From: Leucaena leucocephala
Taxonomy: Eukaryota > Streptophyta > Magnoliopsida > Fabales > Fabaceae
Length of the DNA: 64,000 nt
Direction: 5' to 3'
NCBI GenBank assembly: GCA_037074615.1
Contig: CM073518.1
Coordinates: 8,122,001-8,186,000, forward strand
Below, piece by piece: positions 1 through 11,039 of this stretch; positions within the stretch are counted from its first letter, which is position 1; each line of letters opens with the position of its first letter. Under the pieces are notes generated by a model. That model was not told the DNA's origin. It saw only the letters and a program-made list of their open reading frames with translations, and ran no database searches. The position numbers were made by a program, and so were the translations under genes.

Positions 1-932
1 AACATGTTTATGATGACTGAATGATGTTGTGACATGATAAATGATATTGAAAATGTTACGTATAACATGCTTCCCATGGCCATGCATTTTTATATAAAGC
101 ATAAAGCATGATGGCATGTCACTAATTAAAGAAAGTTTAATGAAATTACATATCATGCATTAGCATCCATCTTGTATATGTAAATGGTAATGTTTGCTAC
201 TAAGATTTCCCAGAATCTCACCCTCTCATAACCAACAAATTTAGGTCAAGCATGATGGAAAATGTATGCATGGAGAAGACCTAAAGAATGGAAGAAAAAA
301 GTAGGCAATTATTTATTCTAGCATGAATTGTATAATTTTGCAACTATGTTTATGTTATGTAATATGTCATTATATGTGAAGAAAACTATATGAAATAATT
401 ATGGCATAACCCCACGATGTATATGATTGTATGAGAAACCAAGTTGATGGTTTATGAATGTTGGATTAATTTATGAGAATTAAAAGAAGAAAGTGAAATG
501 GCAAAAACGTAGGTCCTAGAGCAGTCTTACTTTGACTCCAGTTTAACCTACCAAATGGAGAAATTAATTTACAAAATTTCATGAGCATATAGTACACATC
601 CAGAGCTTTAAATTCATAGGTAACACACCTCATTTGGATATGTATATTAAGAGAAATGAATTTCCAAAATTAAGGGACATAATTTGGAACTTCCAAGATT
701 TACCATATAAATAGTAAACTTTGGCGATTTAACTGGATTAGATGGGCCAGTAAATGTTCAATTTCATATTGTTTCCTTAAATAGAAATGAAAGATCTTTC
801 ATTAGAGCCTTGAACCATCTCCATAAGAGTTTTCTATAATTAGTTATAAATTTTTAAAGTTGGATTGCTAATATAGAATTAACCAAATGAACAATACCAG
901 AGAGTTAGATTTTAAAATTTTAATTTTTGGGC
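1..932 (+). mobile_element. LTR fragment, 3.1-kb family (LTR-C)
   Basis: Non-coding, AT-rich 3' part of a long gypsy-type LTR that enters from outside the window. It aligns by eye with 27310-27545 plus 30478-31160, the uninterrupted sequence of another family member, including the shared hairpin (201-220) and the stretch after it. Similarity stops near 932, about 90 bp before the expected LTR end, so this copy is truncated on the right. No ORF of note. Confidence 0.7.
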
Positions 933-988
933 CAAACACTGCTAAAAAGTGGGCTTTCTAAACAAGTTGTGGCCAAACACTGCCAGAG

Positions 989-2255
989 AGTGATATGTGG
1001 GAAAAAGTGGCATTAAAATACTATTTTAATGTTGTTTCAATAAAGTAAAGTTACTCGGTCGGCACGATAACCTAGGAGGTAATCAGATAAAGTCCTGGAC
1101 TTATCTGGATAGCATTGGATGGTGTGACAGGTGCCAATAAGATGCCACATGGCGCCAACATAGAGGAGGAAGAAAAAGTTAAGGACATGTGGCATAATCT
1201 TAGCCGGTGAGTCCAGTTTGTGGGAAATTGGACCTGACCGGTACTGGATTGGACTGGAAATGCTGAGTCAGCTGATGAGGTGTCCAAGAATTATGACATG
1301 TGAAGAATGTGGCGATGAGGTGTCCCATGAGGTATCCTTGGGATGATGTCATGCATGATGCAGTAAAAGGAATAAAAGAAAATAGGAAATTCTGGAAAAA
1401 CCAGGACCACAAGTTCATATGGCTTCAAAATTACAAGAATGCCATTGAAGGAAACTATAAATACCCCCCCTTGCTTCATATGCAGCACGGCCAAGGCATT
1501 TAAGAAAGAGAAGGAAGTGCTAGAGAAAGAAAGTGAGAGGAAGAAAGAAAGAAAGGAAGTTCTGGCGGAGCTGGAAGCAGAATAGAGTTCTGCTAAGCCT
1601 TTGAGGTAGTAACTAATCCTAGCTTTTATGTAATGGCTTTGTGATTTGTTGTGCTATTGTTTGGTTGAATTTTTGTCTTATATGTTATGCCTGAAGCTCT
1701 ACTGCAATGCTATGATCATATGTTATTGAGTATGGAAGCACGCAGCATACTTATCTGTACACAATCACAAGCAAGCACTGTCACTCTGCATTACATATAT
1801 TGTTATGATTGTTGCTACTGAGATTCCCCCAAATATCATCCCAATAAGTAAACTATTATAGGGGAGGTTATGTCAAAGTGAATTTTGGGAATTATAAGAG
1901 ACGCCGTTATGCTGCCGAAATTATGACAAGATAAGGAGAGCAGCTGATACGTACTGTTTTTAGAATTAGTTGTGACATTGACTGACGTTGACTCGATCAA
2001 TGAATGGCCAACGAGTTATTTTTCCCTGAAATATAATTGAGTTATATTCAATTAGAAATTTGAACCACTTCATTTCAATTTTTTTAGAATTAGTTATGAT
2101 TTTTTGAAGTTAGGTCACTCATCTGGAATTTTCATAGTGAACAGTACTCGATAAGAGTAAAACTCCAGATTGAGCAATTGGACTTCAATGACCCTGAAAG
2201 TGGTTCTAAATGCTACCAAATGGTCCCTAAGACATACGAAAGTAAGGATGTTTCA
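989..2255 (+). mobile_element. 5'-truncated LTR (LTR-D family) abutting copia
   Basis: The 3' part of an LTR related to the solo LTR at 27550-30472 (opposite strand) and to 46013-51896. Visible landmarks are a TATA box followed by a C-run (1456-1470), a purine-rich leader, an imperfect hairpin near 1819-1839 and a canonical end in AAGGATGTTTCA at 2255. The 5' portion is missing. The base after the LTR end is already copia internal sequence, so the copia 3' LTR and polypurine tract were lost at this junction. Confidence 0.7.
1456..1470 (+). promoter_or_regulatory. LTR TATA box with C-run
   Basis: TATAAAT is followed directly by ACCCCCCC. The same TATA-plus-C-run arrangement occurs in the other gypsy-type LTRs of the window, marking this as the LTR pol II promoter. 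Confidence 0.6.
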
Positions 2256-2259
2256 TGCA

Positions 2260-4730
2260 CTAAGAACAATCATTAATTTGTCTCAATCCTATTGACCTAA
2301 CATGACGCTCATGTTTTGCATGGACAAGCGGTTTTGTTAGAGGATCAGCATCATTGTCTTCTCCTGCTACCTTGCATATTTTTATATCATCTCTATCATT
2401 GATTTCTCTGATGAGATGAAATTGCCTAAGTATATGCTTGGTCCTTTGATGTGACCTAGGCTCTTTGGCTTGTGCAATGGCACCACTATTGTCACAGAAC
2501 AAAGTTATTGGATCTGAGATGGTCGGTACCACCCTTAGTTTAGTAATAAACTTCCTAATCCAAACGGCCTCCTTAGCTGCATCAGATGCTGCTATATACT
2601 CAGTTTCCGTTGCAGAATCTATTATAGTGCTCTGCTTAGAGCTCTTCCAGCTTACTGCTTCATTATTCAAGAGGAATATGTATCCAGATTGCGATTTCTG
2701 GTCGTCCTTATCAGTTTGGAAACTTGCATCTGTGTAACCAGTTAGACAGAGCTCGTCATCCAATCCACCATAGACCAAGAATAAGTCCTTAGTCCTTCTA
2801 AAGTACTTAAGGATATTCTTGACAGCAGTCCAATGACCCTCACCGGGGTCCTGTTGATATCTCCTAGTCATACTTAAGGCAAACGAGACATCCGGTCGAG
2901 TACATAACATGGCGTACATGATAGATCCTATGGCCGAGGCATATGGAATCTTACTCATGCGACCTCGCTGATCTGGTGTACTAGGACACAAATCCTTACT
3001 GAGGTGAATACCATGAGACATGGGTATGAAACCCCTCTTTGATTCCTGCATACTAAACCTATGCAGTATCTTGTCTATATATGTGCTCTGACTGAGTCCT
3101 AGAAGTCTTTTAGATCTATCTCTATAGATCCTAATTCCTAGGATGTAGGTGGCTTCACCCAAGTCTTTCATCGAAAAAGACTTTCCTAACCAAGAGTTGA
3201 CAATCTGCAAGGTAGGAATGTCATTCCCAATAAGTAGGATGTCATCGACATAGAGTACCAAAAACACAACTGTGCTCCCACTAACCTTCTTGTACACACA
3301 AGGTTCATCAATGTTTTGAAGAAATTCAAACTCTTTGACTACTTCATCAAAACGATGATTCCAACTCTGAGATGCTTGCTTCAGTCCATAAATGGACCTT
3401 TGAAGCTTGCACACCTTACCAGAGTCCTTGGAACGCACAAATCCTTCAGGTTGTGTCATGTACACATCCTCAAGGAGCTTTCCATTAAGGAAGGCTGTCT
3501 TGACGTCCATCTGCCATATTTCATAGTCATAATATGCTGCAATGGCAAGGAGGATTCTGATTGATTTGGCCATTGCAACTGGGGAAAAGGTCTCATCATA
3601 GTCCACACCATGAGTTTGAGTAAATCCATTAGCAACCAGCCGTGCCTTGAAGACATTTACATTGCCATCCATGTCAGTTTTCTCTTTAAAAACCCACTTG
3701 CACCCGACTGTTTTAACACCTTCAGGCGGGTCGACTAAGGTCCATACCTCATTATCGTACTTGGATTGCATCTCAGACTTCATGGCACTAAGCCATTTTT
3801 CAGAGTTTGGTCCCACTATAGCTTCTCGATAGGTAGTTGGCTCATTATGCTCAATGAGCAACACATCACGATTGTCAGAAATCAGAAATCCATATCTCTG
3901 AGGCTGAAGTCATGCCCTATTAGATCGCCGTGGGCCTTGCGTGACTTGAGGAGTCTCAACAACTTCTTGTGAGTCTTCTCTATTTTCCATCTTTAGTTCT
4001 GTGGTGTCTTGTGTCTCTCGAACTTCTTCGAGGTGTACCTTGCTCCCACTGGTTCTTTTAGAGATAAATTCTCATTCTAGAAAGATACAATTTCTGACAA
4101 CAAACACTTTGTTATCAGTGGGGTTGTATACATAATATCCCTTGGTTTCCTTAGGATATCCCACAAAAAGGCACTTTGAAGATTTGGGCACTAACTTATC
4201 TGAGGCTTGTTGTTTAACATAGACCTCACATCCCCAAATCTTAAGAAAAGACAAACTAGGTTTCCTCCCAGTCCATATGTCATACGGAGTCTTTTCAACT
4301 GCCTTAGATGGAATACGATTTAGTGTGAACGCAGTTGTCTCTAGGGCGTGGCCCCAAAAGGACTGTGGAAGATCTGTTCGACTCATCATGGATCGAACCA
4401 TATCCAATAGTGTTCGATTCCTCCGTTCAGAAACGCTATTCCATTGTGGTGTTCCTGGAGGAGTCAATTGTGAGACTATCCCACAATTCCTAAGATGATC
4501 GATAAACTCTTGGCTCAAATATTCACCACCTCGATCAGATCGAAGGGCTTTAATTGTTTTGCCAAGCTAGTTTTGTACTTCATTTTGAAATATTTTGAAC
4601 ATTTCAAAAGATTCGGATTTATGTTTCATTAGATAGACGTAGCCATATCTACTGAAATCATCTATGAATGTGATGAAGTACGAATAACCACCTCTAGCAT
4701 TTGTATTTATCGGTCCACACACATCGCATG
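2260..4730 (-). pseudogene. copia pol: integrase, reverse transcriptase, RNase H (broken)
   Basis: Minus-strand frame covering the integrase core (RSDRGGEY near 4540, then SERRNRTLLDM), the chromatin-proximal end of integrase, the full RT domain (GCKWVFK, DYDETFSPVA, KTAFLNG, and the catalytic YVDD near 3240-3256) and RNase H (DASFQ, TETEYIAA, then DNSGAI), ending in the usual ADPLTKPL tail. It acts in cytoplasmic virus-like particles to copy RNA to DNA and integrate it. Three in-frame stops interrupt the frame (TAG at 4567-4569, TGA at 4072-4074, TGA at 3910-3912), and there is a one-base deletion near 4725-4730. The longest open piece, 2260-3864, holds the whole RT-RNase H. Most key residues survive, so decay looks moderate. 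Confidence 0.92.
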
Positions 4731-4808
4731 TATGAGGCCCAACAAATCAGTGGCCCTCTCACTGTGCCCAGTGAAAGGTGACTTTGTTATCTTACCTAAC
4801 AAACAAGA

Positions 4809-6118
4809 TTAGCAAGTATATGATTCAAAATCAATTGAGTTGAGAAATTCATCTTTATGGAGTTTAGAAATGCGTTTCTCATTTATGTGGCCCAGACGAC
4901 AGTGCCAGAGGTAAGTCGGATTCAAATCATTTAGTTTGACCCTTTTGGTAGTTATGTTATAGATATTTCCATAATTGGGTTGTTCCAAGTTTAATATGTA
5001 ATGATCAACATGCAAATCACCATGAGCATAGAAAATATCATTACGATAAATGGAACATTTACCATTCCGAGAAATGGAAGTGTAACCTTCCTTATCCAAA
5101 TAAGAAAGAGAAACAATTTTACTACTCAAAGCAGGAACATAACAATTGTTCAAAACTAACAAAAGCCTAGTGGGCAGAACTAATTCATAAGTGCCTACAG
5201 CTAAAGCAGCAACCTTTGCTCTGTTTCCAACTCGTAGGTGAACTTCGCCCTTCTTCAGCTTTCTACTGTCCTTTAGGCCCTGCACATTTGTACAAATATG
5301 AGAACTACATGCAGTATCTAATACCCATGTAGTGGAAGTAGAAAGATGAATGTCTATAACATAAATACCTGAAGCGATAGCCCCGCTATCCTTCTTGTTC
5401 TTTTTCAGATCTTCAAGGTAGAGTTTGCAGTTCCTCTTCCAATGACCTGGTTTATTGCAGAAGAAGCAAACTCCTTCCTTTGGAGGCTTTACCTTCTTTG
5501 GTGCAGGCTTGGTTTCAGGTTTGCCTGACTCTTTGGTCTTACCGGATGAGCCATGACCCTTCCCCTTGCCCTTGCCTTTCTTTTTCATACCCTTTCCTTT
5601 CTGAACCATCAAAACTGTGTTGGGCTTCTTCTTAACAGTCGGCTCAGCAGTTTTAAGCATCCCATGCAATTCAAAAATTGATTTCTCCATGTTGTAGTTC
5701 ATGACAACATAACTTTCTAGGAGTGAGTTCAAGATCAAATCTGTAGCTAACTCCTGGCTCATGGGAAATCCAAGCCTCTCAAGGTGATCAATGTACCCTT
5801 TCATCTTTAAGACATGAGTACTCACTGATACACCTTCAGCCATCTTGCAGGAATGTAAGGCCTTAGTGGTCTCATACCTCTCTTGCCTTGCCTGTTGCTG
5901 GAACATTTCCTTAAGATGTACAATCATCTCATAAGCCTCCATGTGTTCCAGATCTCTTTGGATCTCCGGAACCATGGTGGCAAGCATCAAGCATCCCACA
6001 TCGACAGAGTCTTCCTTATGCTTCGCATAAGAATCTCTCTGAGCTCTAGAAGCATTGGCTGCTGGCTCCTCAGGAATTGGTTGATCTAGGACATACGCCT
6101 TTCTTTCCTTCTTGAGAA
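4809..6118 (-). pseudogene. copia gag C-terminal part, zinc knuckle and protease (broken)
   Basis: Minus-strand open frame continuing from the gag start at 16439, interrupted by the solo LTR. It has the copia gag helical region, a lysine-rich linker (KKKGKGKGKGHG), a CCHC zinc knuckle (CFFCNKPGHWKRNC, about 5427-5468), the aspartic protease motif as WVLDTACSSHIC (about 5311-5333) and the pre-integrase motif YLWHCRLGHI. The protease triad normally reads D-T/S-G; here the glycine is alanine. A TAA at 4809-4811 stands where related elements have a glutamate codon, and ends the frame before integrase. Confidence 0.9.
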
Positions 6119-7182
6119 TGAAACATCCTCCCTTAGACCCCTCAGAGTAACTTACGGAAGCGATATTAGATCGATCATATCTTAACTTAAGCCCAGAAAT
6201 TAAAATTTCTACTCTTAAGTTCCTTATTCTGAACCTTTATTTTGAGAACTGATTAATCTTATTCTACACATCCAAACAAGTCTTATTACCTATCCACGTA
6301 ATTCCCCAGATGTGTACAACCGGTTCACCAAATTTTATGGCCCAACTCCTTCGTTTACTAGGTCAAACTTAGGTCAGAACCCTGCTACCTCAGGACTGCG
6401 AATTTCTCTTTTCATTTCTCATTCGCAAATTGAACATGCCAAACAATATTTATTATTAAATAATATAATGTCATACAACAAGTCATACATAAAATTCTCA
6501 TATTTCTACTACATCTTTTTCTGCCCGAACTTCGGCAGTATAACCGCTAGGCTTCATCTGTACAAAAAACTGAACCGTACTGATTCGGTAATTCTCTCAT
6601 GAGAACTACCATTCTACGTAAGTACCCAGGAAAGACTGGATGAACCGGCTAGGTCCACTCACTTCCAGCCTCCTTAGACAGCACCTACGTACACAGTACT
6701 TATCATATTCTGATGTTCAGTCTTAAATTCGGCAGCATAACGGCGTCCCTCAAAATTCTTAGAATTCACTTCAACATAATCTCCCTGTAATGGGTTAGAT
6801 ATGGGGAATGAGATTCGGGGGAATCTCAGTAGTAATAATCATAACAATATATGTAATGCAGAGTGACAGTGCTTGCTTGTGATTGTGTACAGATAAGTAT
6901 GCTGCATGCTTCCATACTCAATAACATATGATCATAGCATTGCAGTAGAGCTTTAGACATAACATATAAGACAACAATCCAACCAAACAATAGCACATCC
7001 AATCACAAAGCCATTACATAAAAGCTAGGATTAGTTACTACCTCAAAAGCTTAGCATAACTCTACTATCTCTATACTGCTTCCAGCTCCGCCAGAACTTC
7101 CTTTCTTCTTTCTATCTCCTTCTCTCTCTTCTTTCTCTCTATTTCTCTTGCCAAAACCGTGGGATGCATGAAATGGGAGGGG

Positions 7183-7197
7183 GAGGGGGTATTTATA
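7183..7197 (-). promoter_or_regulatory. TATA box with C-run in solo LTR-A'
   Basis: The minus strand reads TATAAATACCCCCTC. It sits upstream of a purine-rich leader, as in the other LTRs here. Confidence 0.55.
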
Positions 7198-8735
7198 GTT
7201 TCCTTCGATGGCATTTTCGTAATTTTGAAGCTATCTGAACATGTGGTCCTGTTTTTTCTTGGAATTTCCTATTTTCTTTTATTCCTTTTTACTGCATCAC
7301 CCAGGACACCTCACCGGGACACCTCAGCGGACACCTCAGCAGCACATTTCTCACATGTCTAAATCCCGGGACACCTCATCAGTTGACTCAGCCTGCTTAC
7401 TCACAGGTCTAGAGTCTTGCACCGTAATATGTGTCCTTAGCTTTATCTGCTTCCTTTAGATCAGTGCCATATGGTGACAAGGTGGGTCCCTTCACGCCAT
7501 CCAATGCTATCCAAATAAGTCCAAGATTCTATCTGATCACCTCCTCGGTTTAGGGCATTATTATCTTTTCACATCTTACCAGAGTACTCTCTGACCCTGG
7601 TCAACTATCCAGATACCCTGTCTGGACTAACTAACCTTAGGCAAATGACCAAAATACCCTTTACTCATTCTTCAGCTGTTCTATAACATAGGGGCATTTT
7701 CGTCATTTCGTACCTTTTTCCCGGACACCGGCCCCTTTTACCACTGGACTGATCTAATGGGCCTGGGCCTTCTCTGGTGTCACTAAAGGCCTTAGAAACA
7801 CTATACATCCCACTGGCCACAGTCCGATCATCCCTATCGGGACTGCTTTTCCTTTACCGATTATAACTGTAAATTCCCATCTTCCGGAATTTTTACAGAA
7901 AAATCGGGACCTCAAATCAAAATTCTGTGTTGCGTCATTCAACCCAGAATTCTTTTCTCTATCTCCCGGTATTTTCAGATATTTGATCCGGGCCGGCTAT
8001 TTTGGCCTGAAAGTATGGTCCCGCGCACACTTTTAAAAAATGACCATTTTACCCTTGGTCACATTTCTAATTCTTTCATATACATAGAGACCTCATATGC
8101 ACATTTCACAGTTCAGTGAAATGATCAGCATAATTTTCTCTATTTTTTGGAAAAATATGGTACTTATCAGCTATACCCTGATCTTTCCCATAATTACGAT
8201 TATGCCCCTGCATTCTCTTTCTGGTATCTATTCTCATCTTCTTATCCTTCATCTTAAGTTTTCGAAATTCTCTTTCAATAACTCATCCCCTAAACTCTTC
8301 GGGAGTCATTGTTAATTGAAAGGCTCGACAACCTGCCCATATCAAGTTATCTTATACAAGAGCCAGCCCATATCAAGCTACCTGCAGAATTCCTAGGCTT
8401 AAGACTTAGGATATCCCTCACATTCCTCATTTTGAACCTAGGTGAACTATCCTGATTCTGTAGGTTAAAGACTTAACTCATCTTTAAATCCTGAAGGACT
8501 TATGTAACATCCCAATTTTTAGGCCTTCAGACACGGAAATAGCCTGAGAATGAGAGGCTACCAGACCCCTTTTGAGCAGAAGTCCCAGAGACATAAGAGA
8601 GTTTTTAGGGACTAAGCTGCGAGTAAGTAAAGGTACGGGAACTTATGTGCAAACAGTGGAAGTCCCAAGGGGTAGAATGGCCATTTGGGGTGATGTAAAG
8701 GTCAAAGGTTGAAGAGTTACGAGCTGACCGTTATG

Positions 8736-8984
8736 GTCGCGACTAGAGTAAAGCATGGTCGCGACTAGTGGTTACAGAAAGAGCTATACGCGACAAGAAA
8801 GCATTATGGTCGCGACGTAAAAGAAGTATGGTCGCGACTAGAAAGCAGTGATATCGCGACTAATAGTGGCAGAAAACCTTAGACGCGACTAAAATGTGTT
8901 GTGGTCGCGACGAGAAGATGTTTTGGTCGCGACTAATGTACACAGAATTGTAAGGTCGCGACAAGATGATGTTGAGGTCGCGAC
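8736..8984. repeat. phased GTCGCGAC array in LARD1 5' LTR
   Basis: Eleven octamers or near-octamers start at 8736, 8758, 8787, 8809, 8831, 8853, 8882, 8904, 8926, 8955 and 8977. The intervals are exactly 22, 29, 22, 22, 22, 29, 22, 22, 29 and 22 bp. Each 29-bp spacer contains a CAGAAA/CAGAAT motif absent from the 22-bp ones. The array lies about 580-830 bp upstream of the TATA box, in the U3 region. Confidence 0.95.
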
Positions 8985-9563
8985 TAGTGACTAAAGTGGC
9001 TCTAAGCGTACGGGCCAAGAGTGGTGAAGGTCCAAGAGAGATAGTTACCCGGTTGGAGATAGACCGGTGGCAGGATATCAGATACAGGAAAGGTTATCTG
9101 GAAACCGTGAAGTAGACTGACAAGGTGTACTCATGGGTCCTGCAAGATGCCACATGGCATTAAAGTAAGGATTCAGTAAAGTAAAGATACTCGGTTGGCG
9201 TGATAACCGAGGAGGCACGTAAACTGAGGAGGTGATCAGATAAGTCAGGGACTTATCTGGGTGGCATTGGGAAACGTGCAAGGTCTCTTCCAGTTGCCAC
9301 ATGGCATTAGTCTGCAGAAAGCAGATAAAGTTGAGGGCACGCATTACGAGGCAAGAGACTGGACCGGTGAGTCAGCATGATGAGTCAGCATGCTGAGGTG
9401 TCCCGGGAATTCAAGCATGTGAAAAATGAGGCGCTGAGTCAGCATGGTGAGTTGGCACGATGATGCAGTAAAGGAGAAATAAAAGAAAATAGGAAAATCC
9501 AGGAAAAACCAGGACCGCAGGATCAAAGTTCATAGAAACTACGGATATGCCATTGAGGGAGGC

Positions 9564-9577
9564 TATAAATACCCCCC
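9564..9577 (+). promoter_or_regulatory. LARD1 5' LTR TATA box with C-run
   Basis: TATAAATACCCCCC ahead of a purine-rich transcribed leader. This is the expected pol II promoter of the element. Confidence 0.7.
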
Positions 9578-9945
9578 CATGGCCTTCACTTGCGCAAGAG
9601 CAAGAGGAGAATGAGAGAGAAAGAAGAGAGGGAAAGGGAAGGAAAGGAAGAGAGAAAGGAGAAAGGAAGAAAGGAAGTTCTGGCGGAGCTGGAAGCAGAA
9701 TAGAGATAGTAGGGTTCTGCTGAGCTAGCCAGGTAGTAACTAATCCTAACTTCTATGTAATGGCTTTGTGATTTGATGTGCTATTGTTTGGTTGGATTGT
9801 TGTCTTATATGTTATGTCTGAAGCTCTGCTGTAATGCTATGGTCATATGTTATTAAGCATGGAAGCACGCAGCATACTTATCTGTACACAATCACAAGCA
9901 AGCACTGTCACTCTGCATTACATATATTGTTATGATTGTTGCTAC

Positions 9946-9965
9946 TGAGATTCCCCCGAATCTCA
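9946..9965 (+). other. conserved LTR hairpin
   Basis: TGAGATTC and GAATCTCA pair perfectly around a four-C loop. The counterpart in most other gypsy-type LTRs of the window keeps the stem although its bases change, arguing for a structured RNA element near the R/U5 region. Confidence 0.75.
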
Positions 9966-10442
9966 TCCCCATCCATAACCCATTACAGGGAGGTTATGCT
10001 GAAGTGGATTTAGAGAATCCTAAGAGACGCCGTTATGCTGCCGAAGTAAAGACTGAACATCAGTATATGATAAGTACTGTGTACGTAGTGCTGTCTAAGG
10101 AGGCTAGAAGTGAGTGGACCTAGCCGGTTCATCTAGTCTTTCCTGGGTACTACGTAGAATGGTAGTTCTCATGAGGGAATTACCGAATCAGTACGGTTCA
10201 GTTCTTTGTACAGCTGAAGCGTAGCGGTTATGCTGCCGAAGTTTAGGCAGAACGAGATGTAATAGAGATATGAGGATTATGTATATGTCTTGTTGTATAT
10301 GCCATATTGTATGACATTTTATGATTCAATGATAAATAATGTTTGGCATATTCAAATTTTGGATTATGAAGCTAACGCATAATAAAGCTAATATTGCTTC
10401 TGCTAGTGTACTCTGAGGGCTGTAAGGGAGGATGTTTCATTT

Positions 10443-10454
10443 TGGTATCAGAGC
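10443..10454 (+). other. LARD1 primer-binding site
   Basis: TGGTATCAGAGC, complementary to the 3' end of plant initiator-Met tRNA, lies three bases after the 5' LTR end. Confidence 0.93.
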
Positions 10455-10577
10455 AAGAGGTTCTGGCACCAACCAGAAAGGACTCTGGTTCAGAGCATAA
10501 GATTCTGGCATAGAACAGAAGGTTCTGGCTCAGTGATGCTCTGATTTAGCCCTTGAGTACGACAGAATAGCACTCCG

Positions 10578-11036
10578 GTCGCGACTAACGTGGTTTATGT
10601 CGCGACGGGTAGCCTCAATGAGAGGTTTAGGCGCGACGCTTAAGTTTATAGGTCGCGACGGTTATTCACAGAAAGATTTGGTCGCGGCGAGTATGTTCCT
10701 AGGTCGCGACGTTATTTAAGAGAGAGCTAAGGTTGTGACGAGAAAAGTTTAATGTCGCGACTAGAAATGGCTATGGTTGCGACGTGAAGAGACATAAGTC
10801 GCGACGAGAAAATATCCTGGTCGCGACGGTAGAGGAGTTGAGTCGCGACGTAGAAAGGTTAAGGTCGCGACGAAAGAAGATTTAGGTCGCGACTAGAAGA
10901 CAGAAAATGTTAAGGACGCGACGTCTGAAGCTGTAGGTCACGACTAAAGAATAGAAATGATAAGTCGTGAGGAGTTAAGGGTAATGAAGAATCATAGAGG
11001 CTATGAATAGCGATTACCCAATACTCATATCGCGAC
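10578..11036. repeat. phased GTCGCGAC array in LARD1 interior
   Basis: Begins about 125 bp after the primer site. Octamers or variants start at 10578, 10599, 10630, 10652, 10681, 10703, 10732, 10754, 10776, 10798, 10820, 10842, 10864, 10886, 10915, 10937, 10964 and 11029. Eleven of the intervals are exactly 22 bp and three are exactly 29; exceptions sit at the two ends (21, 31, 27, 65). CACAGAAA or CAGAAA again marks 29-bp spacers. Confidence 0.93.
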
Positions 11037-11039
11037 GGA

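Larger units (their letters stand above)
8503..10439 (+). mobile_element. LARD1 5' LTR
   Basis: Begins TGTAACATCCC and ends GGATGTTTCA. In order it holds the GTCGCGAC array (8736-8984), two or three short GAGTCAGCATG repeats (9370-9440), a TATA box (9564-9570), a purine-rich leader (9590-9690), a perfect hairpin (9946-9965) and two copies of GTTATGCTGCCGAA (from about 10032 and 10228). Small ORFs in it recur in all four LARD LTRs simply because the LTR is duplicated; they resemble nothing known. Confidence 0.93.

Noticed and set aside
8736..8984. Octamer array considered as CRISPR-like
   Set aside because: Repeats are only 8 bp, lie in plant retrotransposon LTRs and recur in several element types; there are no cas genes and no bacterial context.
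8736..8984. Octamer read as CAMTA or E2F binding sites
   Set aside because: The plant CAMTA core is commonly given as V-CGCG-B and here CGCG is flanked by T and A; the TTTC context of E2F sites is also missing. The reader of the octamer is unknown.
9078..9344. 88-codon minus-strand frame found again at 14824, 37684 and 43468
   Set aside because: It recurs only because the LARD LTR is present four times; it runs antisense, has no known family and is interrupted by ordinary LTR landmarks.
9932..10123. 63-codon plus-strand frame repeated at 15680, 38542 and 44323
   Set aside because: Another LTR-resident frame. It overlaps the conserved hairpin, has no recognisable domain, and its repetition reflects LTR duplication, not selection.
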